DNA of 64,000 nt from CAIWHR01 sp963811685 (GTDB lineage: Bacteria; Pseudomonadota; Gammaproteobacteria; Burkholderiales; Casimicrobiaceae), in assembly GCA_963811685.1 (NCBI GenBank), contig CAWESK010000023.1, positions 70,841-134,840 of the forward strand, given 5' to 3'. Made by a program: the position numbers and the translations under genes. Of the stretch, positions 35,830-45,367 are shown in pieces; position 1 is the stretch's first letter; each line of letters opens with the position of its first letter. A model generated the notes under the pieces. It was given only the letters and a program-made list of their open reading frames with translations, ran no database searches and was not told the DNA's origin.

Positions 35830-36990
35830 CTAGACGGGGCCCTGCGTCTGCTCGGGCACCATGTCGAGGCCGCCGATGCCGGCGAAGATGTTGCGGTTCT
35901 TCGCTTCCTTGCCGTGCAGCTTGATCTCGAGCCGCAGGTCGTTCAGCGAATCGGCGTTGCGCAGCGCGTCCTCGTAGCTGATGAGCCCGGCCTCGTAGAG
36001 GTCGAACAGCGACTGGTCGAATGTCTGCATCCCGAGCTCGCGCGACTTCTTCATGATGTCCTTGATGCCCGAGACGTCGCCCTTGAAGATGAGGTCGGAG
36101 ACGAGCGGCGAGTTCAGCATCACCTCGACGGCCGGCACGCGTCCGCGGCCGTCGCGGCGCGGGATGAGCCGCTGCGCGATGAACGCGCGCGTGTTGAGCG
36201 ACAGGTCCATCAGGAGCTGCTGGCGGCGCTCCTCGGGGAAGAAGTTGATGATCCGGTCGAGCGCCTGGTTGGTGCTGTTCGCGTGCAGCGTGGTGAGGCA
36301 GAGGTGGCCGGTCTCGGCGAACGCAATCGCGTGCTCCATCGTCTGGCGGTCGCGCACTTCGCCGATCAGGATCACGTCCGGCGCCTGCCGCAGCGTGTTC
36401 TTCAGCGCGATCATCCAGTCGTCGGTGTCGACGCCGACCTCGCGCTGCGTGAGGATGCAGTTCTTGTGCTCGTGGACGAATTCGATCGGGTCCTCGATCG
36501 TGATGATGTGGCCGTAGCTGTTCTCGTTGCGGTAGCCGAGCAGCGCCGCCATCGACGTCGACTTGCCGCAGCCCGTGGCGCCGATGAACAGCATGATCCC
36601 GCGCTTGGACATGATGATGTCCTTCAGCACCGGAGGCAGCCCGAGCTCCTCGAACTTGGGGATGTCCGTCATGATCGTCCGCAGGACCATGCCGACGCGC
36701 GACTGCTGGACGAACGCGTTGACGCGGAAGCGGCCGACGCCCGGCGGCGCGATCGCGAAATTGCATTCCTTCGACGACTCGAACTCGGCGGCCTGCTTGT
36801 CGTTCATCACGCTCCGCACGAGCTCGATCGTGTGCTGCGCAGACAACGCCGTCTTCGAGACCGGCTGGATCTTGCCGTCGACCTTCACCGCGGGCGGGAA
36901 GCCGGCGGTGATGAAGAGGTCGGAGCCCTTCTGCTTGACGAGGAGCTCGAGCAGCTCGTGGATGAATTTGGTGGCGCGTTCGCGTTCCAT
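35830..36990 (-). CDS. pilU: type IV pilus retraction ATPase PilU
   Basis: Hexameric secretion-type ATPase of 386 residues. Walker A is GATGCGKST; the Asp box is IITIEDPIEFVHEHKNCILTQREVG, Walker B is VILIGEVRDRQTMEHA, and the His box is HLCLTTLHANSTNQALDRIINFFP. The FERRRQ-like segment PEERRQQLLMDLSLNTRAFIAQRL distinguishes PilU from PilT. The C-terminus is about 40 residues longer than PilT. It works with PilT in pilus retraction (twitching). It follows pilT with 71 bp between them, containing a dispersed repeat. Confidence 0.95.
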   Translation of the reverse strand: MERERATKFIHELLELLVKQKGSDLFITAGFPPAVKVDGKIQPVSKTALSAQHTIELVRSVMNDKQAAEFESSKECNFAIAPPGVGRFRVNAFVQQSRVGMVLRTIMTDIPKFEELGLPPVLKDIIMSKRGIMLFIGATGCGKSTSMAALLGYRNENSYGHIITIEDPIEFVHEHKNCILTQREVGVDTDDWMIALKNTLRQAPDVILIGEVRDRQTMEHAIAFAETGHLCLTTLHANSTNQALDRIINFFPEERRQQLLMDLSLNTRAFIAQRLIPRRDGRGRVPAVEVMLNSPLVSDLIFKGDVSGIKDIMKKSRELGMQTFDQSLFDLYEAGLISYEDALRNADSLNDLRLEIKLHGKEAKNRNIFAGIGGLDMVPEQTQGPV

Positions 36991-37030
36991 GCGGGACTCC
37001 GGGTGGCTGCGCGTCAGTCCCGCAAGCGGG

Positions 37031-37056
37031 GCAGCGAGCGAAGCGAGCGTGGGGGG
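37031..37056. repeat. third copy of the dispersed intergenic repeat core
   Basis: The block gcagcgagcgaagcgagcg followed by a run of seven bases ending in G6 lies between pilT and pilU. It matches the 28-bp core found twice at 8143-8170 and 8219-8246 with one substitution. As there, it sits in a short gap inside an operon. Confidence 0.7.
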
Positions 37057-37061
37057 ATCAT

Positions 37062-38111
37062 TCAGGCGCCCGCCATGAACAGGTCCTTGTTGACCGCGCG
37101 GTTGCGCGCCTCGGCCACGTTGACCTGGTTGCGGCGGACGAGGTCGACCAGGCACTGGTCGAGCGTCTGCATGCCGACCGACTGGCTCGTCTGGATCGAC
37201 GAGTACATCTGCGCGACCTTGTTCTCGCGGATCAGGTTCCGGATCGCGGGCGTGCCGATCATGATCTCGTGCGCGGCGATCCGTCCCTGGCCATCCTTGG
37301 TCTTCAGCAGCGTCTGCGCGATCACCGACACCAGCGATTCCGACAGCATCGCGCGGACCATGTCCTTTTCCGCGGCGGGGAACACGTCGATGATCCGGTC
37401 GATCGTCTTCGCGGCGGAGCTCGTGTGCAGCGTGCCGAACACGAGGTGGCCCGTCTCGGCGGCGGTCAGCGCGAGGCGGATCGTCTCCAGGTCGCGCATT
37501 TCGCCGACCAGGATGTAGTCGGGGTCCTCGCGCAGCGCCGCCCGCAGCGCGTTCGGGAACGACAGCGTGTGCGGCCCGAGCTCGCGCTGGTTGATGAGGC
37601 ACTTCTTCGACTCGTGCATGAACTCGATCGGATCCTCGATCGTGAGGATGTGGCCGTATTCGTTCTCGTTGACGTGGTTGCACATCGCCGCCAGCGTCGT
37701 CGACTTGCCGGATCCGGTCGGGCCGGTGCACAGGATGAGGCCGCGCGGGCGGTTGGTGAGCTCGCCGAAGATCTTGGGAGCGTTCAGCTCCTCGAGCGAC
37801 AGCACTTTCGCCGGAATCGTCCGGAACGCCGCGGCCGCGCCGCGCATCTGGACGAACGCGTTGACGCGGAACCGCGCGAGGTTCGGCACCGCGAAGCTGA
37901 AGTCGCATTCGAGGTTTTCCTCGTACGCCTTCCGCTGGGCGTCGCTCATGATGTCGTACACCATGGCGTGGACGTCCTCGTGCTCCATCGGCGGCAGGTT
38001 GATCCGCCGGATGTCGCCGTGGACCCGGATCATCGGCGGCAGGCCCGCCGACAGGTGCAGGTCGGAGGCCTTGTTCTTGACCGCGAAGGCGAGCAGTTCG
38101 GTAATGTCCAT
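37062..38111 (-). CDS. pilT: type IV pilus retraction ATPase PilT
   Basis: Hexameric ATPase of 349 residues that powers pilus retraction. The N-terminal PAS-like domain starts MDITELLAFAVKNKASDLHL. Walker A is GPTGSGKST at about 130-138, the Asp box ILTIEDPIEFMHESKKCLINQ, Walker B YILVGEMRDLETIRLAL, and the His box HLVFGTLHTSSAAKTIDRII. The C-terminal AIRNLIRENKVAQMYS motif, essential for retraction in PilT, is intact. Divergent from yggS, as in many proteobacteria. Confidence 0.97.
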   Translation of the reverse strand: MDITELLAFAVKNKASDLHLSAGLPPMIRVHGDIRRINLPPMEHEDVHAMVYDIMSDAQRKAYEENLECDFSFAVPNLARFRVNAFVQMRGAAAAFRTIPAKVLSLEELNAPKIFGELTNRPRGLILCTGPTGSGKSTTLAAMCNHVNENEYGHILTIEDPIEFMHESKKCLINQRELGPHTLSFPNALRAALREDPDYILVGEMRDLETIRLALTAAETGHLVFGTLHTSSAAKTIDRIIDVFPAAEKDMVRAMLSESLVSVIAQTLLKTKDGQGRIAAHEIMIGTPAIRNLIRENKVAQMYSSIQTSQSVGMQTLDQCLVDLVRRNQVNVAEARNRAVNKDLFMAGA

Positions 38112-38112
38112 C

Positions 38113-38118
38113 TATAAT
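38113..38118 (+). promoter_or_regulatory. possible -10 box (TATAAT) for yggS-proC-yggT
   Basis: A perfect TATAAT lies 94 bp before the yggS start in the 101-bp gap shared with the divergent pilT gene. No convincing -35 box is seen at the right distance, so this is only a candidate. Confidence 0.3.
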
Positions 38119-38212
38119 CCCCGGGGCCGGAAGCGCTGGGTTGCAGTGCAACACGACGGCGCATGCAATTCGCATACCAGCCGCGACAATCTCATGCCGG
38201 CGTCATTCGATT

Positions 38213-38902
38213 ATGTTCCACTACGAGAAGGCGTGGCAAGACGTCGCGGATCGCGTCCGGAAGGCGGCGCAGGACGCGGGGCGTGCGGCCGAGGAAATCC
38301 ACGTTCTCGCCGTCAGCAAGGCGCAGCCGCCGGAGGCGATCCGGGTGCTGCATCGGCTCGGCCAACGGGCTTTTGGGGAGAACTATGTGCAGGAGGCGCT
38401 CGCCAAGATGGACGCGCTCGCCGACCTGTCGGAGATCGAATGGCACCTGATCGGCCCCCTGCAGAGCAACAAGACTGCCGTCGCGTCCGCGCGATTCGAC
38501 TGGGTGCATGGCGTCGACCGGCTGCGGATCGCCGACCGCCTGTCGGCGCTGCGTCCGCCTGCGCTCCGCCCGCTCAACGTGTGCGTGCAGGTCAACATCA
38601 GCGGCGAGACGACGAAAAGCGGCGTCCCGCCGGAGGACGCCCTCGCGCTGGCGCGGGCGGTGGCTGCCCTGCCGCGGCTCAAGCTGCGCGGCCTCATGGG
38701 CATTGCCGAGCCGACGCCGGTGTTGGCGTCGCGACGCGGGCAATTCCGGATCCTCCGGGCGTTGTTCGATTCCGGACGCGCGGCCGGGCTGCCGCTGGAT
38801 ACGCTGTCGATGGGGATGTCGGACGATCTGGAAGCGGCGGTCGCGGAAGGCGCCACGATCGTCCGCATCGGCACGGCGCTGTTCGGCCCCCGGACGGCAT
38901 GA
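38213..38902 (+). CDS. yggS: YggS family pyridoxal-phosphate homeostasis protein
   Basis: Protein of 229 residues of the alanine-racemase N-terminal fold that binds PLP without known catalysis. The PLP Lys is in HVLAVSKAQPPEAI; further family blocks are FGENYVQEALAKM, WHLIGPLQSNK, VCVQVNISGETTKSGV, GLMGIAEP and LSMGMSDDLEAAVAEGAT with IVRIGTALFGPR at the end. It buffers free PLP. The ATG at 38213 gives the standard N-terminus (FHYEKAWQDVADRV). Followed by proC after 43 bp. Confidence 0.95.
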   Translation: MFHYEKAWQDVADRVRKAAQDAGRAAEEIHVLAVSKAQPPEAIRVLHRLGQRAFGENYVQEALAKMDALADLSEIEWHLIGPLQSNKTAVASARFDWVHGVDRLRIADRLSALRPPALRPLNVCVQVNISGETTKSGVPPEDALALARAVAALPRLKLRGLMGIAEPTPVLASRRGQFRILRALFDSGRAAGLPLDTLSMGMSDDLEAAVAEGATIVRIGTALFGPRTA

Positions 38903-38945
38903 CGCGAAACGACCCCCTGCGGCGCGCGGCGCGCTGAATTCGGCC

Positions 38946-39773
38946 TTGTCTCCCACCCTCTTCATCGGCGGCGGCAACATGGGCTCCGCGCTCGCGGGGG
39001 GCATGCTCGCGCGCGGCGCGCGCGCCGCAGAACTCCGCTTCGTCGAGCCGCAGGCGGCGCAGCGCGACAAGCTGGCGGCGCGCTTTCCCGGGGCCAGCGT
39101 TCATCCGCAGTGCGACGCCGCGGCGATCGCCGGCGTCGATCTCATTGTCTTCGCCGTCAAGCCGCAGCAGATGCGGGAGGCGGCGCGCGCCGCCGCGCCG
39201 CACCTCGCGCGTTCGCAAGCGGTCGTGCTGTCCATCGCCGCCGGGATCCGCGTGGCCGACCTCGCGCGCTGGCTCGGCGGGTATCGCCGGATCGTGCGGG
39301 CGATGCCCAATACGCCGGCGCTGATCGGCAAGGGCATCAGCGGCGTTCACGCGGCCGAAGGCGTGGATGCCGCCGCCCGCGACCGCTGCGCCGCGGTGCT
39401 CGAAGCGGCCGGGGAGATCGTCTGGGTCGCCGACGAAGCGATGCTCGATGCCGTCACCGGCGTCTCCGGCAGCGGGCCCGCCTACGTGTTCTATTTTCTG
39501 GAAGCGCTGCAGCGCGCGGCACGCGAGCTCGGCTTTTCCGCGGCCGACGCGCACCGGCTCGCCTGCGCGACGTTCGACGGCGCCATCGCGCTGGCGAAGG
39601 CGAGCGCCGAGGATCCTGCCACGCTGCGCGCGCAGGTGACATCGAAGGGCGGCACCACCGAGCGCGCGCTTGCCGTCATGGCAGAGGGCGACGTCGAGGG
39701 GCGCATCGTCGCCGCGGTCAAGGCGGCCGCGGAGCGCGCGCGCGAGCTCGGCGACGATTCCGGCAAGGACTGA
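38946..39773 (+). CDS. proC: pyrroline-5-carboxylate reductase
   Basis: Enzyme of 275 residues catalysing the last step of proline synthesis with NAD(P)H. The cofactor loop FIGGGNMGSALAGGML is almost at the N-terminus; other blocks are FAVKPQQM, RAMPNTPALIGKGISG, VTGVSGSGPAYVFYFLEAL and VTSKGGTTERAL. No ATG or GTG fits; TTG at 38946 places the nucleotide loop where ProC normally has it, so TTG is taken as the start. It lies between yggS and yggT. Confidence 0.94.
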   Translation: MSPTLFIGGGNMGSALAGGMLARGARAAELRFVEPQAAQRDKLAARFPGASVHPQCDAAAIAGVDLIVFAVKPQQMREAARAAAPHLARSQAVVLSIAAGIRVADLARWLGGYRRIVRAMPNTPALIGKGISGVHAAEGVDAAARDRCAAVLEAAGEIVWVADEAMLDAVTGVSGSGPAYVFYFLEALQRAARELGFSAADAHRLACATFDGAIALAKASAEDPATLRAQVTSKGGTTERALAVMAEGDVEGRIVAAVKAAAERARELGDDSGKD

Positions 39774-39788
39774 CCCGCTCCGACGACC

Positions 39789-40364
39789 ATGGACCAGGCG
39801 CTAGGCTTCCTGCTCGACACCGCGTTCGGCCTTCTCACGTACGCGTTCCTGCTGCGCTTCATGATGCAGTGGCTGCGCGCGCCGTTCCGCAACCCGGCCG
39901 GACAGGCGATCACCGCGCTCACCGACTGGGCGGTGAAGCCCGTGCGGCGTGTGCTGCCCGGCATCAAGGGGCAGGACACCTCGACGCTTTTCCTGGCCTG
40001 GCTCGCCCAGTTCGTGTGGCTCGTCGCGACGAGCATCGTCGTTCGTCGTCTGGTGCCGGACGGGGTGGTCGCGCTGGTGCTCGCGCTCCTGGCCATCGTC
40101 GAGCTCTTCAAGGCGGCGGTGTGGGTGCTGATCGTCACCGTGATCGTCCAGGCGGTGCTCTCATGGGTTGCGCCCGACGGTCCGCTCGCCGGCTTCCTCA
40201 ACGCGATGACGTTCCGCTTTCTCGCGCCGATCCGGCGCCTTGTGCCGCCGCTGGGCGGCACGCTCGACCTGTCGCCGCTCATCCTGATCGTGCTGCTGCA
40301 GCTCGTCCTGATGCTGCCGGTGAGCTGGGTTGAAGCCTCGGTGCTCGGTCTCGCCCGCGCGTGA
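39789..40364 (+). CDS. yggT: YggT family membrane protein
   Basis: Protein of 191 residues with two YGGT repeats, each a pair of membrane helices with the conserved turn RFMMQWLRAPFRNPAGQAI (repeat 1) and ILSW-like AVLSWVAPDGPLAGFLNAMTF (repeat 2), each followed by a P-I-R-x-L-P segment (VRRVLPGIKG, IRRLVPPLGG). The function is not established; relatives are linked to cell division or osmotic homeostasis. It follows proC by 15 bp. Confidence 0.92.
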   Translation: MDQALGFLLDTAFGLLTYAFLLRFMMQWLRAPFRNPAGQAITALTDWAVKPVRRVLPGIKGQDTSTLFLAWLAQFVWLVATSIVVRRLVPDGVVALVLALLAIVELFKAAVWVLIVTVIVQAVLSWVAPDGPLAGFLNAMTFRFLAPIRRLVPPLGGTLDLSPLILIVLLQLVLMLPVSWVEASVLGLARA

Positions 40365-40438
40365 CGAATGCAAGGCCCGCGCCGCAGATACCGCGGCAAA
40401 TCAACCTGCCGCGCTCGGCGGCGGACGCGCCGCGAGGA

Positions 40439-41209
40439 TCAGCTCGCGAGAGCGTTCGCGAGGCGCACGAAATCCGCGACCGGGAGCGTTTCCCCCCGCG
40501 CGCGCGGGTCGATGCCGGCTGCTTCGAGCGTGGCGGCGTCGCAGATCGCGGACAGCGCGTTGCGCATCGTCTTTCGTCGTTGCCCGAACGCGGCGGCGAC
40601 GACACGCGAGAAGAGCGCCGGGTCGTCGACGCGCGGAGCGGCCGCGCCCAGCGGAACGAGGCGCGCGATCGCGGACTCGACGTTCGGCACCGGCTGGAAC
40701 GCTCCGGCCGGCACGACGAAGAGGCGGGTCACGCGAAAGCTGACCTGCAGCATCACCGAGAGCCGGCCGTAATCGGGTGTGGCAGGCTGCGCCGTCATCC
40801 GCGCGACGACTTCGCGCTGCAGCATCACGTGCAGGTCCTGAAGCTGCGCTCCGAGCTCTGCCAGCCGGAACAGGAGCGGCGAGCTGATGTTGTACGGCAG
40901 GTTGCCGACCACGCGCAGGCGCGGACCGAGCGCCGCGTAATCGAACTCCAGCGCGTCGGCGACGTGGAGCGTCAGCTTGTCGGCCGGAAAGTCGGCGGCA
41001 AGCCGAGCCGCGAGGTCGCGATCGATTTCGACGGCAGTGATCTTGCCCGCGCGTTCGACGAGAAGGCCGGTCAGCGCGGCGAGACCGGGACCGATTTCGA
41101 CGAGGTTGTCGCCGGGACGAGGATCGATCGCGTCGACGATCTTCGCGACGTAGTGCGCGTCGACGAGGAAGTTCTGCCCGAACCGCTTGCGTGCGGTGTG
41201 CCCGCGCAT
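40439..41209 (-). CDS. rsmA: 16S rRNA dimethyladenosine transferase KsgA/RsmA
   Basis: Enzyme of 256 residues that dimethylates two adjacent adenines in the 3'-terminal hairpin of 16S rRNA. The start RGHTARKRFGQNFLVDAHYV is canonical. Motif I is LVEIGPGLAALT; the catalytic motif IV is NLPYNISSPLLF; the C-terminal domain has FQPVPNVESAIARL and FGQRRKTMRNAL. It follows pdxA by 10 bp. Confidence 0.96.
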   Translation of the reverse strand: MRGHTARKRFGQNFLVDAHYVAKIVDAIDPRPGDNLVEIGPGLAALTGLLVERAGKITAVEIDRDLAARLAADFPADKLTLHVADALEFDYAALGPRLRVVGNLPYNISSPLLFRLAELGAQLQDLHVMLQREVVARMTAQPATPDYGRLSVMLQVSFRVTRLFVVPAGAFQPVPNVESAIARLVPLGAAAPRVDDPALFSRVVAAAFGQRRKTMRNALSAICDAATLEAAGIDPRARGETLPVADFVRLANALAS

Positions 41210-41219
41210 CGCTGCCCTT

Positions 41220-42230
41220 TCAGGCGCGGCGGCGCGCGGCGAGCTCGATGGCGAGATCGAGGGCGGCGTACAGGCTTCCTGGATCCGCGGTGCGCGCCTT
41301 CCCGGCATCGAGGGCGAGGTCGAGCGCAGTCCCGTGGTCGACCGACGTGCGGATGAACGGCAGGCCGAGCGTCACGTTGACGCCGCCGCCGAACGCCGCC
41401 GCCTTGAGCGTGGGCAACCCCTGGTCGTGATACATGGCGACGATCGCGTCGTATCGGCGCGCGATTTCGGGGACGAAGACCGTGTCCGCCGGGATGGGCC
41501 CCGCGACGTCGACACCGGCGGCCCGCGCCGCGTCGATGGCGGGCGCGATGACCTCGATCTCCTCCCGGCCGAGATGTCCGCTCTCGCCGGCGTGCGGGTT
41601 GAGCCCGCACACGGCGATGCGCGGCGCGGCGATCGCGAAGTCGCGGGCGAGCGCTGCCGCGACGATCGCGATGGTTTGCGCGACCGCTTCGCGCGTGATC
41701 GCCGCGGCGACCGCGGCAAGCGGCAGGTGAGTGGTGACGAGCGCGACGCGCAGGCCGCCGCCGACGAGCAGCATGACCACGCGCGGCGTGTGCGTGCGCG
41801 CGGCGAAAAATTCGGTGTGGCCGGTAAACGCGTAGCCCGCGTCCTGGAGCACGCTCTTTTGCACCGGCGCGGTGACGAGCGCCGCCAGCGCCCCCGTCGC
41901 GCACGCGTCCGCGGCGTGTGTGAGCATCTTGACGACGGACTCCGCGTTCGCCGGGTCCGGGCGGCCGGGGTCGACGGGAACGACGACAGGCTCGTGCCAC
42001 ACCTCGACCGCACGCTCGTCAGCGCCCGCCGCCGTGGCATCGAACGCGGCGAAACTCGCCGCCAATCCGGCGCGCTGCGCGCGCGCTGCCAGCACGTCGC
42101 GGTCGCCGAAGACGATGAGCCGCGCGGGCCACGGCCGCTCCCGATGGCGTGCCGCAAGCATGGCGATGAGCTCGGGGCCGATCCCCGCCGGCTCTCCGGC
42201 GGTGATCGCGATGGCCGGGCGGTCAGGCAT
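41220..42230 (-). CDS. pdxA: 4-hydroxythreonine-4-phosphate dehydrogenase
   Basis: Enzyme of 336 residues in pyridoxal-phosphate synthesis. Family blocks are ITAGEPAGIGPELIAML, LVTAPVQKSVLQDAGYAFTGHTEFFA (first metal His), LNPHAGESGHLGREEIEVI, and AIVAMYHDQGLPTLKA with the second metal His, then NVTLGLPFIRTSVDHGTALDLA. It overlaps the GH31 gene by 8 bp and precedes rsmA, the common pdxA-rsmA order. Being next to yggS-bearing genes is a coincidence of the housekeeping block rather than an operon. Confidence 0.96.
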   Translation of the reverse strand: MPDRPAIAITAGEPAGIGPELIAMLAARHRERPWPARLIVFGDRDVLAARAQRAGLAASFAAFDATAAGADERAVEVWHEPVVVPVDPGRPDPANAESVVKMLTHAADACATGALAALVTAPVQKSVLQDAGYAFTGHTEFFAARTHTPRVVMLLVGGGLRVALVTTHLPLAAVAAAITREAVAQTIAIVAAALARDFAIAAPRIAVCGLNPHAGESGHLGREEIEVIAPAIDAARAAGVDVAGPIPADTVFVPEIARRYDAIVAMYHDQGLPTLKAAAFGGGVNVTLGLPFIRTSVDHGTALDLALDAGKARTADPGSLYAALDLAIELAARRRA

Positions 42231-44460
42231 CTAAAGAACGCACCGAGTATTCCGTGGCGTCGCCGAAGCGCTCGACGCGCACTCCCGGAGCTATGTGCAC
42301 CACCGGCGCGTGACCGGAGGCAACCTCGATCTTCGCCTGCGCGAATCCGTCGAGCGAGCGCGTCGGAGCGCCGAACACCCAGAGCTGTTCCAGCGGCCGC
42401 TCGATGTCGATCTCGCCGGTATGCTGGACGGCGCGCCCGAGCGGCAGCGCATGGCCTTCGCGGCCGAACACGGGAAACCGGTCGAGCGTCGCCTGGTAGC
42501 GGATCACGCCTCCACCGGCCAGGCGTTCCCTTGTGTTGATGTCGTACCACGCGCCTTCGGGCAGCGCGACGTCGACTTCGCCGCCGGCAGCGATGATCGG
42601 CGCGACGAGCAGCGCATCGCCGCACATGAACTGCGTTTCGAACGCGCGCGCGAGGGTGTCCGCGGGAAACGCCAGCGCCATCGCGCGCATCACCGGCATC
42701 CCCGTCGCGCTCGCCTCCGCGATGACGCGCTGCAGGTAAGGCAACAACCGATAGCGGAACAGCAGCCACTTGCGAGCGACGGCTTCGGCGTCGCCGCCGA
42801 ACGCCCACGGCTCGCGCTCGCCGATGCCATGAAGGCGGATGTGCGAGCTGAACACCGCCGCCTGCAGCCAGCGCACGAAGAGCTCGGCGGACGGCTGCGT
42901 GGCGCCGTAGAACCCGCCGATGTCGGTCGCATGAAACGGCGCGCCGCTCATTCCCCACGACAGCCCGCCGCGGATCGATGCGGCGAGCCCTTCCCAATCG
43001 CTCTGTGGATCGCCGCCCCACTGGATCGGATAGCGCTGGCTGCCCGTCCAGCCTGCGCGTCCCCAGACCATCGGCGGCGCGTTCTGCGGCCGCCCGTAGA
43101 GACCGGTCGCCTCGAAAACGCACTGGTTGTAGAGGAGCGGATAGACGTTGTGCAGGCGCCGGCCGCGATCGCCGTTGAACGCGACGGCATCGTCGGGCAC
43201 GTGCTCGCCGAAATCGCTCTTGATCACGTCGACGCCTTGCGCGAAGAGCTTTTCGTGCGCGTCGCGCCACCACGCGTAGGCGGCGGGATGGGTGAAGTCG
43301 ACGATGCCGCTTTCGGGGAGCGGCGTCAGCACGTCGCCGAAGGGGCTCGTCGCGGGGGAGGTGTCCCAGCCGAACACGTACGGGCCGCCCTCCGGGTTCG
43401 TGAGCAGGAATTTGCGCGAAGCGAGCTCCTCGAAGAGCGGCGAGTGGATGGACACGTACGGATATTCCCAGACGCAGATGCGCAGGTGGTGCGCCTTGAT
43501 CTTCGCGAGCGCCTCGTAGGGGTCGGGGAAGCGCGACTCGTCCCATTCGAAATCGAAGCGCGTGGCGACGTCCCAGGCGGCGCGGCCGTCGAGCGTCAGC
43601 ACGTCGCACGGAATCTTGCGCTCGCGCAGCGTCGCGGCGACGACGGCTGCTTCCTCGGGGGTCTTGTAATACGCGCGCGACACCCACAGGCCGAGTCCCC
43701 ACAGCGGCACGGCCGGCGCGCGTCCGGTGAGCCCCGTGTAGCGATCGATGATCTCCGCCGGCGTATCGGCCGCGAACACGAAGAGATCGAGCGCTTCATC
43801 GTCGACGAGGACCGCATAGGATCGGTGCGACCAGTCGGGATGGCCGACGCCGTGCGTCACCGTTCCGGGCGTGCCGACGAAGATGCCCCAGGCGCCGTTG
43901 CCGATGCCCGGGCTCCATGCGAACGGCACGTTCTTGTACGACGCGCCGGTGTTGACGCCCAGCGCATCGACGACATGCGAATGGATGAGCTGCCCGCGCT
44001 TGTCGAGGCGCCCGAATTTCTCGCCGAGCCCGTAGACCGCCTCGCCCGACGACAGCGCGAACGAGGCGATCCACTGGCCTCCCTGGCGCACGCGCCCGAA
44101 GGTCGGCAGCCGCGTCCAGCCGCGGAAATGCTCGTCGGTAATCGAGGTCAGCACCGGCTTGCCGCGATGGAGGAGGCGAAAGCGCAGCGGCGTCTCGGCG
44201 ATCTCGAGGACGGCATCGCCGGCCGCGAACGTGTAGCGGCCATCCGCTTCGTGGGCGACGGTGCAGGCCTTCGTGCGTCCTTGCACGAGGCCGTAGTCGG
44301 GCCTCGTGTTCGGTCCGACGCGCATCCGGAACACGCCCGCGCCGTAGCACGACACTTCGAGGACATCGCCGGTCGACGTGGCGAACGACGCTCCCGACGC
44401 CGACGCGCCGAGGCTTTGCGGCGAATCGAGCCTCAGGAACGCGGTGGAATCGAAGAGCAT
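42223..44460 (-). CDS. GH31 alpha-glycosidase, probably alpha-xylosidase
   Basis: Glycoside hydrolase of 745 residues. N-terminal beta-sandwich, then the catalytic barrel with WGLGLWVSRAYYKTPEE, the nucleophile motif VDVIKSDFGEHVPDDA (Asp in KSDFGE, as in YicI-type xylosidases) and the acid/base region IQWGGDPQSDWEG. C-terminal sheet domains follow. There is no signal peptide, so it works in the cytoplasm on imported oligosaccharides. The KSDFGE form points to alpha-xyloside (for example isoprimeverose) rather than maltose, but this is inference. It lies 15 bp after the lactonase gene. Confidence 0.9.
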   Translation of the reverse strand: MLFDSTAFLRLDSPQSLGASASGASFATSTGDVLEVSCYGAGVFRMRVGPNTRPDYGLVQGRTKACTVAHEADGRYTFAAGDAVLEIAETPLRFRLLHRGKPVLTSITDEHFRGWTRLPTFGRVRQGGQWIASFALSSGEAVYGLGEKFGRLDKRGQLIHSHVVDALGVNTGASYKNVPFAWSPGIGNGAWGIFVGTPGTVTHGVGHPDWSHRSYAVLVDDEALDLFVFAADTPAEIIDRYTGLTGRAPAVPLWGLGLWVSRAYYKTPEEAAVVAATLRERKIPCDVLTLDGRAAWDVATRFDFEWDESRFPDPYEALAKIKAHHLRICVWEYPYVSIHSPLFEELASRKFLLTNPEGGPYVFGWDTSPATSPFGDVLTPLPESGIVDFTHPAAYAWWRDAHEKLFAQGVDVIKSDFGEHVPDDAVAFNGDRGRRLHNVYPLLYNQCVFEATGLYGRPQNAPPMVWGRAGWTGSQRYPIQWGGDPQSDWEGLAASIRGGLSWGMSGAPFHATDIGGFYGATQPSAELFVRWLQAAVFSSHIRLHGIGEREPWAFGGDAEAVARKWLLFRYRLLPYLQRVIAEASATGMPVMRAMALAFPADTLARAFETQFMCGDALLVAPIIAAGGEVDVALPEGAWYDINTRERLAGGGVIRYQATLDRFPVFGREGHALPLGRAVQHTGEIDIERPLEQLWVFGAPTRSLDGFAQAKIEVASGHAPVVHIAPGVRVERFGDATEYSVRSLDA

Positions 44461-44475
44461 GAAGGCGCGCGCGGG

Positions 44476-45354
44476 TCAGCCGGCGAACGCGGGCTCGGGG
44501 AGTCCCGGCACGTCGACGCGCAGGGCGAAGATCCCGCCCGATTGCGGCAGGCGCGCGAGCTCGGCGTCGTCGCGCCGTTGCCGCGCGCTCGTCACATAAA
44601 GGGTCTTCAGGTCGGCGTCGCCGAACGCGCACATCGTCGGGCACATCGCCGCCAGCGGATACGTGGCGAGCACGGCACCCGCGGAGGAAAGACGCGCGAC
44701 GCTGCCGCCGCCGTAGAACGTCGTCCAGTAACAGCCTTCGCTGTCGACGGCCGCGCCGTCCGGCCGGTGGGTTTCATCGTCGAAGTGCGCCAGCACGCGC
44801 CGGCTCGACGGCGTTCCGGTGGTCGCGTCGAACGCGAATGCATTGACGGTCCGCGTCGGCGTATCGGCGTGATACATCGTGCGTCCGTCGGGGCTCCACG
44901 CGAGGCCGTTCGAGATCATGAGGCTCCCCAGCACCTCGGTCAGGCGAAAATCGTGGTCGAGCCGATAGAGCGCGGCGGAAGAAGCGTCGCGCTTTTCGTT
45001 CATCGTTCCGGCGAAGAGGCGGCCCTGCGGATCGCAGCGTCCGTCGTTGAAGCGATGATGCGCCGGGTCGTAAGGCGCGCCGGCGACCTTGCGCTCGAGC
45101 GTGCCGTCAGTGCGGGCGAGCCAGATGCCGTCACGCAGCGCGACGACAAAGCCGCCCTGCCGCCGCAAGCCGAAGCAGCCGATCGACGATGGCATCGGCA
45201 TCGCGCGGTTGTTGCCGGTCGCGGGATCGAAGCGGTTCAACGACGGCGCATTGATGTCGACCCAGTAGAGCACGTCCTCGGCCGCCGACCACACCGGGCA
45301 TTCGCCGAGGCTTGCGCGGACATCGAGGACGCAGCGAAGCGCGTTAGCGTTCAA
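44476..45354 (-). CDS. SMP-30/gluconolactonase family sugar lactonase
   Basis: Six-bladed propeller lactonase of 292 residues. The metal-binding Glu is in RASLGECPVWSAAEDVLYWVDI; other conserved blocks are HRFNDGRCDPQGRLFAGTM (Asn and Asp ligands), ISNGLAWSPDGRTMYHADT and DGAAVDSEGCYW. It opens sugar lactones formed by an aldose dehydrogenase. Its neighbours, an aldose epimerase and an HpaI-type aldolase, fit a non-phosphorylative route. Confidence 0.9.
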   Translation of the reverse strand: MNANALRCVLDVRASLGECPVWSAAEDVLYWVDINAPSLNRFDPATGNNRAMPMPSSIGCFGLRRQGGFVVALRDGIWLARTDGTLERKVAGAPYDPAHHRFNDGRCDPQGRLFAGTMNEKRDASSAALYRLDHDFRLTEVLGSLMISNGLAWSPDGRTMYHADTPTRTVNAFAFDATTGTPSSRRVLAHFDDETHRPDGAAVDSEGCYWTTFYGGGSVARLSSAGAVLATYPLAAMCPTMCAFGDADLKTLYVTSARQRRDDAELARLPQSGGIFALRVDVPGLPEPAFAG

Positions 45355-45367
45355 AGGTTCGGGGGAC